Source: Cylindrobasidium torrendii FP15055 ss-10
Lineage: Eukaryota; Basidiomycota; Agaricomycetes; Agaricales; Physalacriaceae
NCBI GenBank assembly: GCA_000934385.1
Contig: KN880658.1
Span: 1-38,931, forward strand
Length of the DNA stretch: 38,931 nucleotides
Direction of reading: 5' to 3'
Each line of letters starts with the position of its first letter. Within the stretch, counting starts at the first letter, position 1. Below are positions 10,901-19,315 of the stretch, one piece after another. Both the position numbers and the translations under genes were made by a program. The notes beneath the pieces are model-generated. The model did not search any database, was not told where the DNA came from, and saw only the letters and a list, made by a program, of their open reading frames with translations.

Positions 10901-11730
10901 GGCTCCCTCTCGCCATAGCTAAAAGCAACTCTCACATCCATTGGACGGGCGCGTGGTAGGAGTGAGCTGTGCGCATCACCAGTGGAGAACTGCCTTGGGT
11001 TGATTGGGTGGCAACTTTCAGGCAGGGCAAGAGATTCTGCGTGTTACTGAAGGCTGTTACTGATCCCGGACGTCTGTCTCGACGTAATGGAGGCTCGGAC
11101 AGCCTGAATATGACACCCTGGTTCGAACACCGCACCACGATGTCCAGCTCAAGCTTATCAACAGCAAGTCAAAGAACAAATTGCTGTGCCATTCTGATAG
11201 CTCGTAGCCTCGTGGGGTGCATACTATTGTGAGTAGTCTGTCAACCACCCAAACGGCTATCAGCGACGGAAATGTCTCCTTCTCACCCTGACCTTCTTGA
11301 CTCTGCCGGCTCGCGAGCTTCTTCTCGAATTTCATTCTCATCCTAGACGTACATATTCAGCACAGCTGTTATAGCCGTGCATTGTACAGCAACGTAAACT
11401 ACCTCGACTCTGAATGGTACTGATACCTCCACATGAGTATGTGAACCATTTCACGGAAAGCACCAAGATTCCCGTGCCACTCCCAAGATGAAATTCCTTT
11501 TGCAGCTTAAATTCCCACGCTTCGCCAGTTACGATATAGGATTGGACATCCTCCCATGTAACCGGCAAGGCATCACAACTTCGAGTTAACATGGCGGCGC
11601 CAAACACAATAGCATAGGTACTTCGCATCATGTATTGACAATTATACACCACTCGCTGTAAGGGATCAACAATGTACGGCGCTGTTCTGAACAGCGTATA
11701 CCCTGAAGAGTATGAGTCCGAAGCTGCAAT

Positions 11731-11741
11731 GGATTCGATTC
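11731..11741 (-). promoter_or_regulatory. B-box-like element downstream of U6
   Basis: On the minus strand GAATCGAATCC matches 9 of 11 positions of the Pol III B-box consensus GGTTCGANTCC. It lies about 30 bp past the U6 terminator T-tracts, the arrangement known for yeast SNR6. No tRNA arms surround it. Confidence 0.45.
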
Positions 11742-11769
11742 TTCGACATAACAGCAGCCAATGAAAAGC

Positions 11770-11894
11770 AAAACAATAAATATTGAGCACCGTAGTGCTG
11801 CCACTCTGGAGAAGCGTGTCATCCTTGTGCAGGGGCCATGCTAATCTTCTCTGTATCGTTCCAAGTTTTACGTATGTCACCCCGAAGGGGACAC
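11770..11894 (-). ncRNA. U6: U6 spliceosomal snRNA
   Basis: The minus strand contains an almost universal U6 core: AACGATACAGAGAAGATTAG, then CATGGCCCCTGCACAAGGAT and GACACG. The ACAGAGA box is at 11848-11854 and the AGC triad at 11837-11842. The 5' end forms the expected stem-loop with a UUCG tetraloop (11878-11892). The 3' part differs from animal and yeast U6: instead of the usual short tail there is a hairpin AGCAC-UACG-GUGCU (11786-11799) followed by T-tracts at 11770-11773 and 11764-11767, taken as the Pol III terminator. A TATAAG on the minus strand at 11904-11909 is near the start but closer than the usual -30. No intron interrupts the conserved core, although some basidiomycete U6 genes have introns. 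Exact ends are inferred. Confidence 0.88.
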
Positions 11895-12101
11895 AAGCAT
11901 AGGCTTATACGACAAGAGAATCATCGACATGAATGCATTCTCGCAAACGGCAAAGTCAGGGTCCCGAACGCACGCGCACACGATCACCTCAACTTGACTT
12001 TCAAGACCACACAGGCAAACACACTGGACACTAACAGACATCCGCGAAATACTTACAATTATACACTACTTTTATATTTTGCTGAATATATTTCCTTATA
12101 A

Positions 12102-13378
12102 CTATACAATCGTAACTGTGCCCGTCTCCGCCCACTCTCCAAACAGTAAACTGATACTCTCGCCGTTGTGCGTCCTACGAATGCTTTCCGCAATCGGAGC
12201 ACTCACGTCGACAGTCACCAGTTTTGCGCATTGCGCTTGGTGCGCCTGCTGCGGCACTGAATTTGTCACGACGAGCTGCTCTAAAGGCAGCGCGTCAATG
12301 GAAGCCAAATTGACTTCCGAGAGTAGGCCTACGGCGAAGATTTAGTGAAGGACAGACGATGGACGCTGAGTTGACATACCGTGCGAAATCAAGGCATGTA
12401 CAGATCGTGCACCCTTTTCCTTCAACGTCTTGGCCGCCATCGCGAGTGTGACCCCAGTGTCAATCATATCGTCCACGAGGATCGCAACCTACGCCGTAAG
12501 GGTAAGCACGAGACCCCCGCAAAACACATGTGTTTATTCACCTTGTCCTTGACATCGCCGACGAGGATATCCATCCGCTCTGGCGCATCCCGGACTTTGT
12601 TGTCCCTCGCACGATGGATCAACGCGAATTCGACCCCAAGCTTGTCGGCTAATGCAGTTACACTGGAGAATGCTTGAGCCCTAAGACCGTCTATGAAATG
12701 AAAGGAGACACGTACCGCTTAGCGCCTCCAGCGTCGGGCGAAACGATGATGCCATTCTCCCATCCCTCAATCTGACGTCTGATGTACGCAATCATCAAAG
12801 GTTCTGACCACAAGTTGTCGACGGGGATGTCGAAGAAGCCCTGGATCTGGCTGGCGTGAAGGTCCATAGTGATAACATGGTCGCAGCCGGCAACGACGAG
12901 CATGTTGGCGACGAGCTTGGCGGTTATCGGAGCGCGGCTCTGGTCCTTCTTGTCCATGCGTGCGTACGGGAAGCAGGGTATAACGGCCGTGATGCGCCGC
13001 GCAGAAGCTGTCCGGCAGGCAGAAATGAGAATGAGGAGCTCCATGAGATTGTCGTTGACGTCGCCGCAACCGCTCTGAACGATGAAGACGTCCTCGTCGC
13101 GGACGGATTCGGATATTTTGACGTTGATCTCGCCGTTGGAGAACTGTTTGACGGTGCATGGAACAAGCGGGACATTGAGTCTGGGGGAGTAGGAATGAAT
13201 ATGCTCGCGCTGGGGAAGACGCGGCACTCTACTGGATGGAGACGATGCTCACCGCTCTGCCACGGAGTTGGCGAGCTCGGGGTGGCTGTTGCCTATTAAC
13301 GAACGTGGTCAGTACCGGTAGGGCAGCTGAGCCGGTGAACGCACCAGCTAGGATCCGGATAGAGTTGTTGTGGTACAT
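12102..13378 (-). CDS. Ribose-phosphate pyrophosphokinase (PRPP synthetase)
   Basis: Six exons on the minus strand: 13345-13378, 13253-13292, 12716-13180, 12542-12680, 12380-12488 and 12102-12328, 1014 nt in all (337 aa). It makes PRPP from ribose 5-phosphate and ATP in the cytosol for purine, pyrimidine, His, Trp and NAD synthesis. Visible signatures are the start [14 protein letters not shown], the [10 protein letters not shown] motif, the ATP loop region [20 protein letters not shown], the catalytic [18 protein letters not shown], and the PRPP-binding loop [12 protein letters not shown]. The C-terminus ends GTVTIV. Full length and with all key motifs, it looks like an active enzyme. Fungi have several PRS genes that form hetero-oligomers; I cannot say which subunit this is. 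Head-to-head with NBP35, 546 bp apart. Confidence 0.95.
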
Positions 13379-13924
13379 ATTCAGGAAATGAGAGGAAATG
13401 GGCTTGAGTCTTCTAGGGCATATAAAGTTGGGTAGAGGGTGGTCGTTGTTGATAGAAAGTCGATTGGGAATTTTGCATAGCGATCGGACAAGTTAGAGCA
13501 GCACAGCCACCTCGTCATTAAAGTCTTCTCGGTGATTGGTCCCTTTCATGAACGTGTATGTTCTGCGTTTGCATACATAAAGAACCAGGATGAAAGGGTG
13601 ATTATTCCCAGGCAGAGTAGCCGTTCCTTTTGACCACAAAGGGAGCACAGTGTCAATGCTGTTATCTCGCCGATCTTTGTGGGCCTTGATTGGGATTCCG
13701 TTTCCAATCCACGGCGAAAACATAAGACTCGGATCATCTGGCTGAGTATTTTCTGGCGCAGTGAAAGCGGGCCAGTCCATTTCTCAGCAGATGAACGTCG
13801 GGTCGATACGCTGGCCAATTACGTGTTCAATTCAGGTTGCGCGAAGTGGATATATGCGCGGCATTTGCCGGACAATGAATAATGAATATTATTGATCAGC
13901 AACAAAGCACTCTTACTTACCACC
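13379..13924. other. Shared upstream region of PRPP synthetase and NBP35
   Basis: Divergent intergenic DNA of 546 bp. TATATAAAG-like sequence occurs near 13421 on the + strand, but it is far from NBP35. Open frames at 13493-13882 have no recognisable content. Confidence 0.4.
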
Positions 13925-14997
13925 ATGATCGCAGTCCAAGCTGCAGCTGCGATACCCACAGTCCCTTCGAATGCGCCTGAGCACTGTCCAGTGCGTCGTC
14001 AGCCTCACATCTCAGCGCCTCACTCACATGGCTCTAGGGCACAGAGTCCGAGCAAGCGGGCAAATCCAACGCCTGCGATGGATGTGCGAACCAGGAGGTC
14101 TGTGCATCTGGCGCTACGAAAAACCAGGGTCCAGATCCCGCCCTCCCCTTCATTCGAGCGCGTATGTCCACCGTGAAGCGCAAGATCCTCGTTCTCTCAG
14201 GAAAGGGTGGCGTAGGCAAATCCACATTCACTGCGCAACTAGCTTGGGCTTTTGCCGCGGACGAAGACACACAAACTGGGATCATGGACATCGATATCTG
14301 CGGCCCTTCCATCCCCACCATTTTGGGCATCGCGTCTGAGACTGTACACTCCTCTTCGTCTGGCTGGTCCCCCGTCTATGTGCAAGACAATCTCGGTGTC
14401 ATGTCCGTTGGCTTCATGCTCCCTTCTTCCAAAGACGCAGTAATGTGGAGAGGGCCCAAGAAGAATGGTCTCATTGCACAATTCCTTAAGGACGTCGACT
14501 GGGGTGACTTGGATTATCTCGTCGTGGACACCCCGCCAGGTACTTCGGACGAGCACCTCAGTGTTGTGCAGTACCTCAAGGAAAGCGGCATCGATGGTGC
14601 TGTCCTCGTGACAACGCCCCAAGAGGTGGCACTGCAGGACGTTCGCCGGGAGATTGACTTCTGTCGCAAGGTCGGGGTTCCCATGCTCGGGATCGTCGAA
14701 AACATGGCTGGCTTCGTCTGCCCGAAATGCAATGGGGAGAGCCAAATATTCAAGCCCTCGACTGGAGGTGCAAAGAAACTTGCGGAAGACACAGGGCTTG
14801 AACTGCTGGGCTCGGTACCGTTGGACCCGCGGATAGGCAAGAGCGCAGACTTTGGCGTCAGCTTCATCGACGAGTATCCGGACAGTCCTGCGACCACTGC
14901 TTATTTGGATATCATAGACAGTATGTGCCCACCTCCACCCAAAAAACTATGACTGACCCCTTGTTCAGGGATCAAGGTGATCCTGGGCGACGTTTGA
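13925..14997 (+). CDS. NBP35: Nbp35 cytosolic Fe-S cluster assembly scaffold ATPase
   Basis: Three exons: 13925-13990, 14038-14920 and 14969-14997, 978 nt (325 aa). Nbp35 and Cfd1 form the scaffold that builds 4Fe-4S clusters in the cytosol for export to nuclear and cytosolic apoproteins. The N-terminal cluster motif is intact across the first intron: Cys-x13-Cys-x2-Cys-x5-Cys (EHCPGTESEQ ... [12 protein letters not shown]). The P-loop deviant Walker A is [12 protein letters not shown], the DIDICGPS and [12 protein letters not shown] motifs follow, and the bridging CPKC is in [10 protein letters not shown]. The N-terminal Cys4 motif separates Nbp35 from Cfd1, which lacks it. The first intron falls directly after the codons for the first Cys-Pro. 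An ATG at 13925 is used; the next in-frame upstream codon set has no ATG. The last intron (14921-14968) leads to a short exon ending KVILGDV. Confidence 0.95.
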
Positions 14998-15129
14998 GGA
15001 CTGAGGGACGAGCACAAGTGGCGGTTTGGTTTTTCTTGGCTTATATATTCACTATTGTATTATAGACACGTTATATATCATTGAACCTCAGACTGCAGTT
15101 GGACTGCAAGTCGAATGAACCCATGCTTA
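14998..15129. other. 3' flank of NBP35
   Basis: Short intergenic segment with a TATATATT-rich part that probably contains the polyadenylation region. Nothing else is visible. Confidence 0.4.
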
Positions 15130-15402
15130 AATGGTCGTCGGGACAGTGACCTTGAAGTTGATGTGATGGCCAGCCTGAGTATTTCCCATGACATTACTAG
15201 ACCGTAGCTGTACCGGCAGGACTGTGGCTCCGGGTTCAGCTTGAACTACGCGCGGGTTCAAATTTGAGTATTCACACTCACGCCCGCCGTGCCGCCCGCT
15301 GGGTGCCATAAATTTCACCAAAACAGTCGTTGTGTAGGCAAACAGCTTGGAAGACAGGTCCATTGGACGAGATGCCCATGTCACAACACCGTCGGTGATC
15401 AT
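15130..15402 (-). CDS. Orphan ORF, hypothetical
   Basis: Open frame on the minus strand reading MITDGVVTWASRPMDLSSKL and ending HHINFKVTVPTTI. It can be extended upstream to an exon border at about 15430 (ATYDFWDYTGM) joined across a candidate intron with a CTGCTAATAG branch/acceptor to MLACTQNS, about 130 aa in all. Beta-strand-like alternation suggests a small beta-sandwich or the C-terminal domain of a secreted enzyme, but I recognise no family. It lies just after the kinase-like gene on the same strand, so it may also be a decayed fragment or an alternative 3' exon of it. Confidence 0.3.
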
Positions 15403-15497
15403 ACCAGTGTAGTCCCAAAAATCGTACGTAGCCTATTAGCAGGCACCTACATACTTAGAAGCGCAATCCTCTACCGAGTTCTGTGTACAAGCTAGCA

Positions 15498-17186
15498 TTA
15501 TGTCTGCCTCGGCCTCAGGACCCACCTATCACGGGGATCAATGTTAGCTTCATCAACCTCAACCAAGCGCCCCTGTTCCCGTAACTCAGCGATAGTCCTT
15601 TCGAGTCGTTCCGCGAGTGTCATCGGTGGCACCCAAGGCAGTAAAGCCCGTGGGGTGCGAAATATAACGCGCTCTCGCTTATTCTCCTCATTGTCATCAC
15701 CATCCTCGCTGATGGCGGCCTGTGTGTAAAAGGCCAATGCGCTCTTAGGAATGACAGAGACCGGCGAAGGTCTCTTTCGAGGCATTGGCGCACGAAATAA
15801 AAGGATATTTGAGGCACGAGCAAATGTCTGCTGAAGCCTGTAAAAGGGATGAATGCGATAAACCGGCCTTCGCAAGCGGCTCGAAGGAAGATGGGCCACA
15901 ATGTTATGAAAACGCGATACAACTTCATCTATCGTCGGGCGAAGCGAAGGGGTTTCGTGAAGCATGTCTATCGCAAGCGGCCATAGAAAGTCAGCGTTTT
16001 CGGCAATGAAAGGACCGTCCTATGCCATCGCATGAGCATGTAGCGGGACAAAAGCCATAGGACGAACCTCCAAGAACCGTTTCTTCAATATTTGGCCCAG
16101 ATAATGAATATCATGCGGGAATGGATTGCGTCCCGGTGTTCTCGCGGCGCGAATTTGTTCATTCCTGGCGGGTTCACTTTGTTCAAACGGAAAGTGGCAT
16201 GAACGCTCAAAATCGATGATATAATATCGTGGCCATGACGAAGTCCGTGTGCCGTGAGGACTGATATTCCTCCGAAAGCTACGAGATTTGTCGGGATGAA
16301 ATGGAAAGAACCCGTAGGGATACATTTCCGCCGAGCTCATGGCGAAGTTTTCGAGAGTGCAATCACTAGGAGCAAGTCAACATTGTGCATCGCGAAACGA
16401 TGTCGCTCACCTACCCGTGGGCAAACCGATGCCCATGCATGAATTGTACGCCCTGCCTCGATATTCAGCGAAAGTTCAGAAAGCTGAAAATTGGTGTTGC
16501 GACCCACCTCGAACATTTGCCGAAAGAATTCTAGTAGTTCTCCGACAGTCTCGAATAGTGGCTGATGAGCTGGAAGGAAAAATGGCATAATCATGATGGA
16601 TCCATCCTCATTGTCGGGTGTCGGAATCAGGTCCAAGATTGGAGTACAATGATTTCTAGGGCTTTCGGGCAACGTGGACAGATGCCGCACCATGGCCTCT
16701 TCGCAACCTTGAACGTGCTTAGCCATGACTTGAGCGTTGTCCAAGGTCCTAATCATCCCCACCAGAACTGACCGCTCGAGGAAATAATCAGCAGCATACG
16801 ATCCATGTGTCTTGGAAAACGTACAGGTTTAAATGCCTTTGCAGCTCGGCGGTCGGCTCGCGATTTCGGCTGCCACGCAAGGTCGTATTTCGCAGGGAGG
16901 CGATAACCCGCCTCAAGTAGCACGGGCTTGACATTTAACCAAAATATTTCTAAAGAGGAGAGATATGGACTTGGGTCGGGTTCATTCCATCGGTGCATCG
17001 ACGGCAGTTCGTGACGGTGTGAAGGTACTATGGTGCGGCACTCCGGGCCGCAAAGTGGATCGAAGGTGCCACGCCCAAATAGGAACAGAACAAACACAGA
17101 GACATGGAGTCTGGAGTGTGACAGTGGTGCGCTGACGATGACCTAGGGAAATCCACAGCGTCGTCTTCGTCACCGTCATCCTCCAT
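15498..17186 (-). CDS. Fungal protein kinase-like protein (atypical, HGD/DFE)
   Basis: Minus-strand gene with several introns. Exon content in order: GTFDPLCGPECRTIVPSHRH, HRWNEPDPSPYLSSLEIFW, KAFKP then intron 16775-16824, RSVLVGMIRTLDNAQVMAK, the hinge region DGSIMIMPFFLP, FRQMFE then an intron, GVQFMHGHRFAHG then an intron, DCTLENFAMSSAEMYPYGF, YYIIDFERSCHFP, then DGPFIAENADFLWPLAIDML and the tail to stop at 15498. This matches an expanded mushroom family of protein-kinase-like proteins. The usual HRD catalytic motif is HGD with a conserved downstream Asn in TLENF, and the metal-binding DFG is DFE. Catalysis is therefore uncertain; such proteins may be active atypical kinases or pseudokinases. 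The start is unsure: the ATG at 17184-17186 needs a first intron of only 32 nt. The C-terminal 150 aa form a family-specific extension. Confidence 0.75.
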
Positions 17187-17226
17187 GTCGACAGTCGACT
17201 GATGTAATCGACCCCCAGGCTGAGAG

Positions 17227-17235
17227 TATATAAAG
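17227..17235 (+). promoter_or_regulatory. TATA box of cruciform-recognition-type copy B
   Basis: TATATAAAG, 105 bp before the ATG at 17332. It is identical in sequence, and within 1 bp in spacing, to the box in front of copy A. It lies in the short divergent region shared with the kinase-like gene. Confidence 0.65.
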
Positions 17236-17247
17236 CAAAGCGTTCTG

Positions 17248-17331
17248 CCCACCTTTCTTCATCAACTCATTACCACCACAACACAAACCACTACCACATT
17301 CTTCACCCAATCACCCAGCTTTTACAACACA
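17248..17331 (+). promoter_or_regulatory. G-depleted 5' leader of copy B
   Basis: From 17248 to 17317 there is no G, and only one G (17318) occurs before the ATG. The stretch is rich in ACCACAAC and CACCCA. It mirrors the leader of copy A. Confidence 0.6.
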
Positions 17332-17684
17332 ATGTCGCCCAGCAAGACCTCCGGACAGATCCACTCTACCAAGGGCAATGTGAAGGAGACCGTTGGCTCG
17401 ACGTTTGGCGCCCACGGCATGGAGCACCGCGGTCGTGAAGAGCACGCCGCTGGAAAGACGGAGTACAACGCTGCTCGTGCCAAAGGCTACGCAGAGGGTA
17501 CCAAGGACCGCGCTGTCGGTGCCAAGGACTCTATCGTCGGTGCAGTTTCTGGCGACAAGTCTCAACAAACTTCTGGTGAGTCTGTCCAGGAGCTGTGCTT
17601 GAAGAACGAAGGCTGACGGGATATGAAGGCAATGTGCAGCGTCGTGAAGGCGAAGCGCAACAAGACTTCAACCGCAAGATTTAA
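17332..17684 (+). CDS. Mismatched base pair / cruciform DNA recognition-type small protein, copy B
   Basis: Two exons, 17332-17575 and 17629-17684, 300 nt (99 aa), the same length as copy A. It starts MSPSKTSGQIHSTKGNVKET, has HAAGKTEYNAARAKGYAEG and GTKDRAVGAKDSIVGAVSGD, and ends GNVQRREGEAQQDFNRKI. The protein is highly hydrophilic, with repeated Ala-Arg/Lys-Gly and Gly-x-Lys-Asp blocks and no Cys or Trp. Family members were described as binding mismatched and cruciform DNA, and related CsbD-like proteins are stress induced. The intron after QTSG is in the same position as in copy A, but the first intron of copy A is absent here. Divergent from the kinase-like gene with about 145 bp between starts. 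Confidence 0.87.
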
Positions 17685-18131
17685 AGAACATAATACGAAC
17701 GGAATAGTGTACCACCATCTAATTTGTACTGCTTGGCTGTAGCCTTATTCTCTCGTGACGAATATTCACTTGTTCACGCCGTTTCTTCGTGATCAGTTGC
17801 ATAAATTCGTGCCATTCCGTGTCTGAATCGTAATCGAGTGCTAAGTAGTGAGAAACCCACTCTGGGAAAATGGGAATTGGTTGTACACTGTTGTGAAGGG
17901 AATGATGATTCCGGGTGAATGGGTATGATGGACATGTTTGCGCTCAGCACTGGTTGTGGCCAGCTATTCGATGAGGTTAAGTCAAAGCTGGCATTATTCC
18001 GTGGATTGGTACGAAAATGAGAAGGCAAATGTTCCATGCCGGAGCATTCTTGATATCCTGATGATGGGTTGTGGAAGGATCTGTCAGTCAGGTTCAGTGA
18101 GGAACACGCACGAGTAGAGAGTTGCAAGGAT
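17685..18131. other. Intergenic, convergent 3' ends
   Basis: Lies between copy B and the first RNase H gene. A minus-strand open frame at 17774-18163 runs into the RNase H gene in another frame and is rejected. No gene is seen. Confidence 0.4.
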
Positions 18132-18842
18132 CTAAGTGCGCGTCGCGGCGGTGGCAAGCGCATCGGCCTTCTGGTTATACCTGCGCGGAATGTGCCAGAA
18201 CTCTACGGTCCACCCAGCCTCTTCCATCTGTTCGATGACGCCAATGAGTTTATCGAAAAGGTCGAGATTTGTCGGGCGTGTCCCATTCGTCGTGCGCCAG
18301 TTATTCCTCTTCCACTTTGGGTACCAGTCCGTGATTCCTTTGACGACGTATTCCGAGTCCGTAGCAACGACGAAGTATGGCACGTCCGCTTCTTTGAAGG
18401 TTTCGGTTTGGTGGCGATTCGGCTTGCTTGAGTCCCAGTACCCATGCTCCATGGCAAGTTGAACTAGGCCTTGCATCGCAGCGAGCATCTCCGCGCGTTG
18501 GCTTGTACGGCGTTGGCCATAGTCCATCTCGTCGTCAACTTTGATACTCCAGCAGTACTCGGGATCGTCGCCCATGGTGCCACCGATGGCAGAGATTGAA
18601 CCAGGCTGGCCATTGTTCGTACATGCGCCATCGGTGTAGACGACCTTGTAGTGATGGCATGGGAAGAGGCTGTTGCTGAAGTTCTTGTGCTGGCAGCAGG
18701 TTATGGCGTAGCGCCGACATTTGTTGCAAGTCGTTTGGAGGCGCTCGATGGGCTCGTGGTCGATGGAGGGGCAGACGTAAAATAGTCGTGGAATCGTGTC
18801 TTCTTTCTCGAGACGGCGATGTCCTTCGTGTTGAAAGTCCAT
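18132..18842 (-). CDS. RNase H-like protein with Cys-rich N-terminus, copy 1
   Basis: Single exon, 236 aa. Residues about 20-65 hold a Cys/His-rich module (CPSIDHEPIERLQTTCNKC, RRYAITCCQH, then a Cys-His-His) that may bind zinc. The RNase HI fold follows with all four acidic catalytic residues: Asp in KVVYTDGACTNNG, Glu in TSQRAEMLAA, Asp in FVVATDSEYVV and Asp in YNQKADALATAA. A His sits in FWHIPRRYN. RNase H cleaves RNA in RNA:DNA hybrids, and the retained residues suggest activity. It lacks the HBD (hybrid-binding domain) usual at the N-terminus of eukaryotic RNase H1 and has the Cys module in its place. Large groups of such proteins occur in mushrooms. A paralog with the same layout lies at 22309-22995 on the same strand. 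TATA box at 18931-18938. Confidence 0.85.
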   Translation of the reverse strand: MDFQHEGHRRLEKEDTIPRLFYVCPSIDHEPIERLQTTCNKCRRYAITCCQHKNFSNSLFPCHHYKVVYTDGACTNNGQPGSISAIGGTMGDDPEYCWSIKVDDEMDYGQRRTSQRAEMLAAMQGLVQLAMEHGYWDSSKPNRHQTETFKEADVPYFVVATDSEYVVKGITDWYPKWKRNNWRTTNGTRPTNLDLFDKLIGVIEQMEEAGWTVEFWHIPRRYNQKADALATAATRT

Positions 18843-18874
18843 GTTGGTGATGGTAAGGCAATTGTGATGGTTAG

Positions 18875-18916
18875 ACGTTGACGTTGACGTTGAACGTTGA
18901 ACGTTGAGCTACGTTA
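18875..18916. repeat. ACGTTG/ACGTTGA short tandem repeat in 5' leader
   Basis: Two ACGTTG units (18875-18886) followed by three ACGTTGA units (18887-18907), then GCT and ACGTTA. It sits 33-74 bp upstream of the ATG of RNase H copy 1, between TATA box and start. The unit length changes from 6 to 7 within the array. It is absent upstream of RNase H copy 2. Confidence 0.75.
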
Positions 18917-18930
18917 AGCCTCTCGTTCAG

Positions 18931-18938
18931 TTTATATA
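18931..18938 (-). promoter_or_regulatory. TATA box of RNase H copy 1
   Basis: TATATAAA on the minus strand, about 90 bp upstream of the ATG at 18842. Confidence 0.5.
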
Positions 18939-18942
18939 GGAA

Positions 18943-19315
18943 ACGATCGCCACCTCGGTTTCGATTCAGAGGCATTGACTCTTTCCTGAATCTTTCCTGA
19001 CTCTTTCTCGATAGCTCAAGCCTCTGGGATGAGTAACAACCACACGTCGATGTTACAGATATCTCTAAGGACAGGTTAGAAGTTGCGAGTTAAGTTCGCA
19101 CAATTTAACTTATTGGACAAAGCTCAACTCTAGAACCATTTTCGGGTGACCGCTCCAGGCTCTTGCACATTCGTTGAGTATCGATGACTCGTATACTTAT
19201 GTGTGGCTCCCGCAACCTACTGGTAATCACCTGAGCAGCGTAGCATGAATCCTATTCCTTCCACAACCATCATGATAGCAAACGACAACTAGGTAAGTGC
19301 TGACCGAAGCAAATA
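18943..19315. other. Intergenic region
   Basis: Promoter side of RNase H copy 1 and 3' flank of the DUF6535 gene. No gene is seen. Short repeated words such as CTGACTCTTTC occur near 18975-19005. Confidence 0.4.

Larger units (their letters stand above)
10731..11769. other. Intergenic, promoter of LIM-RhoGAP gene and U6 downstream flank
   Basis: About 1 kb without a gene I can support. It holds an 8-bp inverted repeat at 10875-10900 and a B-box-like element at 11731-11741. A minus-strand frame at 11057-11341 starts MRMKFEKKLASRQ, but no conserved continuation could be spliced. Confidence 0.45.

Noticed and set aside
11057..11341. Minus-strand frame starting MRMKFEKKLASRQ, reminiscent of an SPX-domain start
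   Set aside because: No conserved continuation was found with or without a plausible intron, so the likeness is too short to trust.
11338..11880. Minus-strand open frame of 180 codons
   Set aside because: It overlaps the U6 RNA gene and its translation has no motif; the conserved signal is RNA.
17774..18163. Minus-strand frame next to RNase H copy 1
   Set aside because: It overlaps the end of the RNase H gene in another frame and has no recognisable domain.
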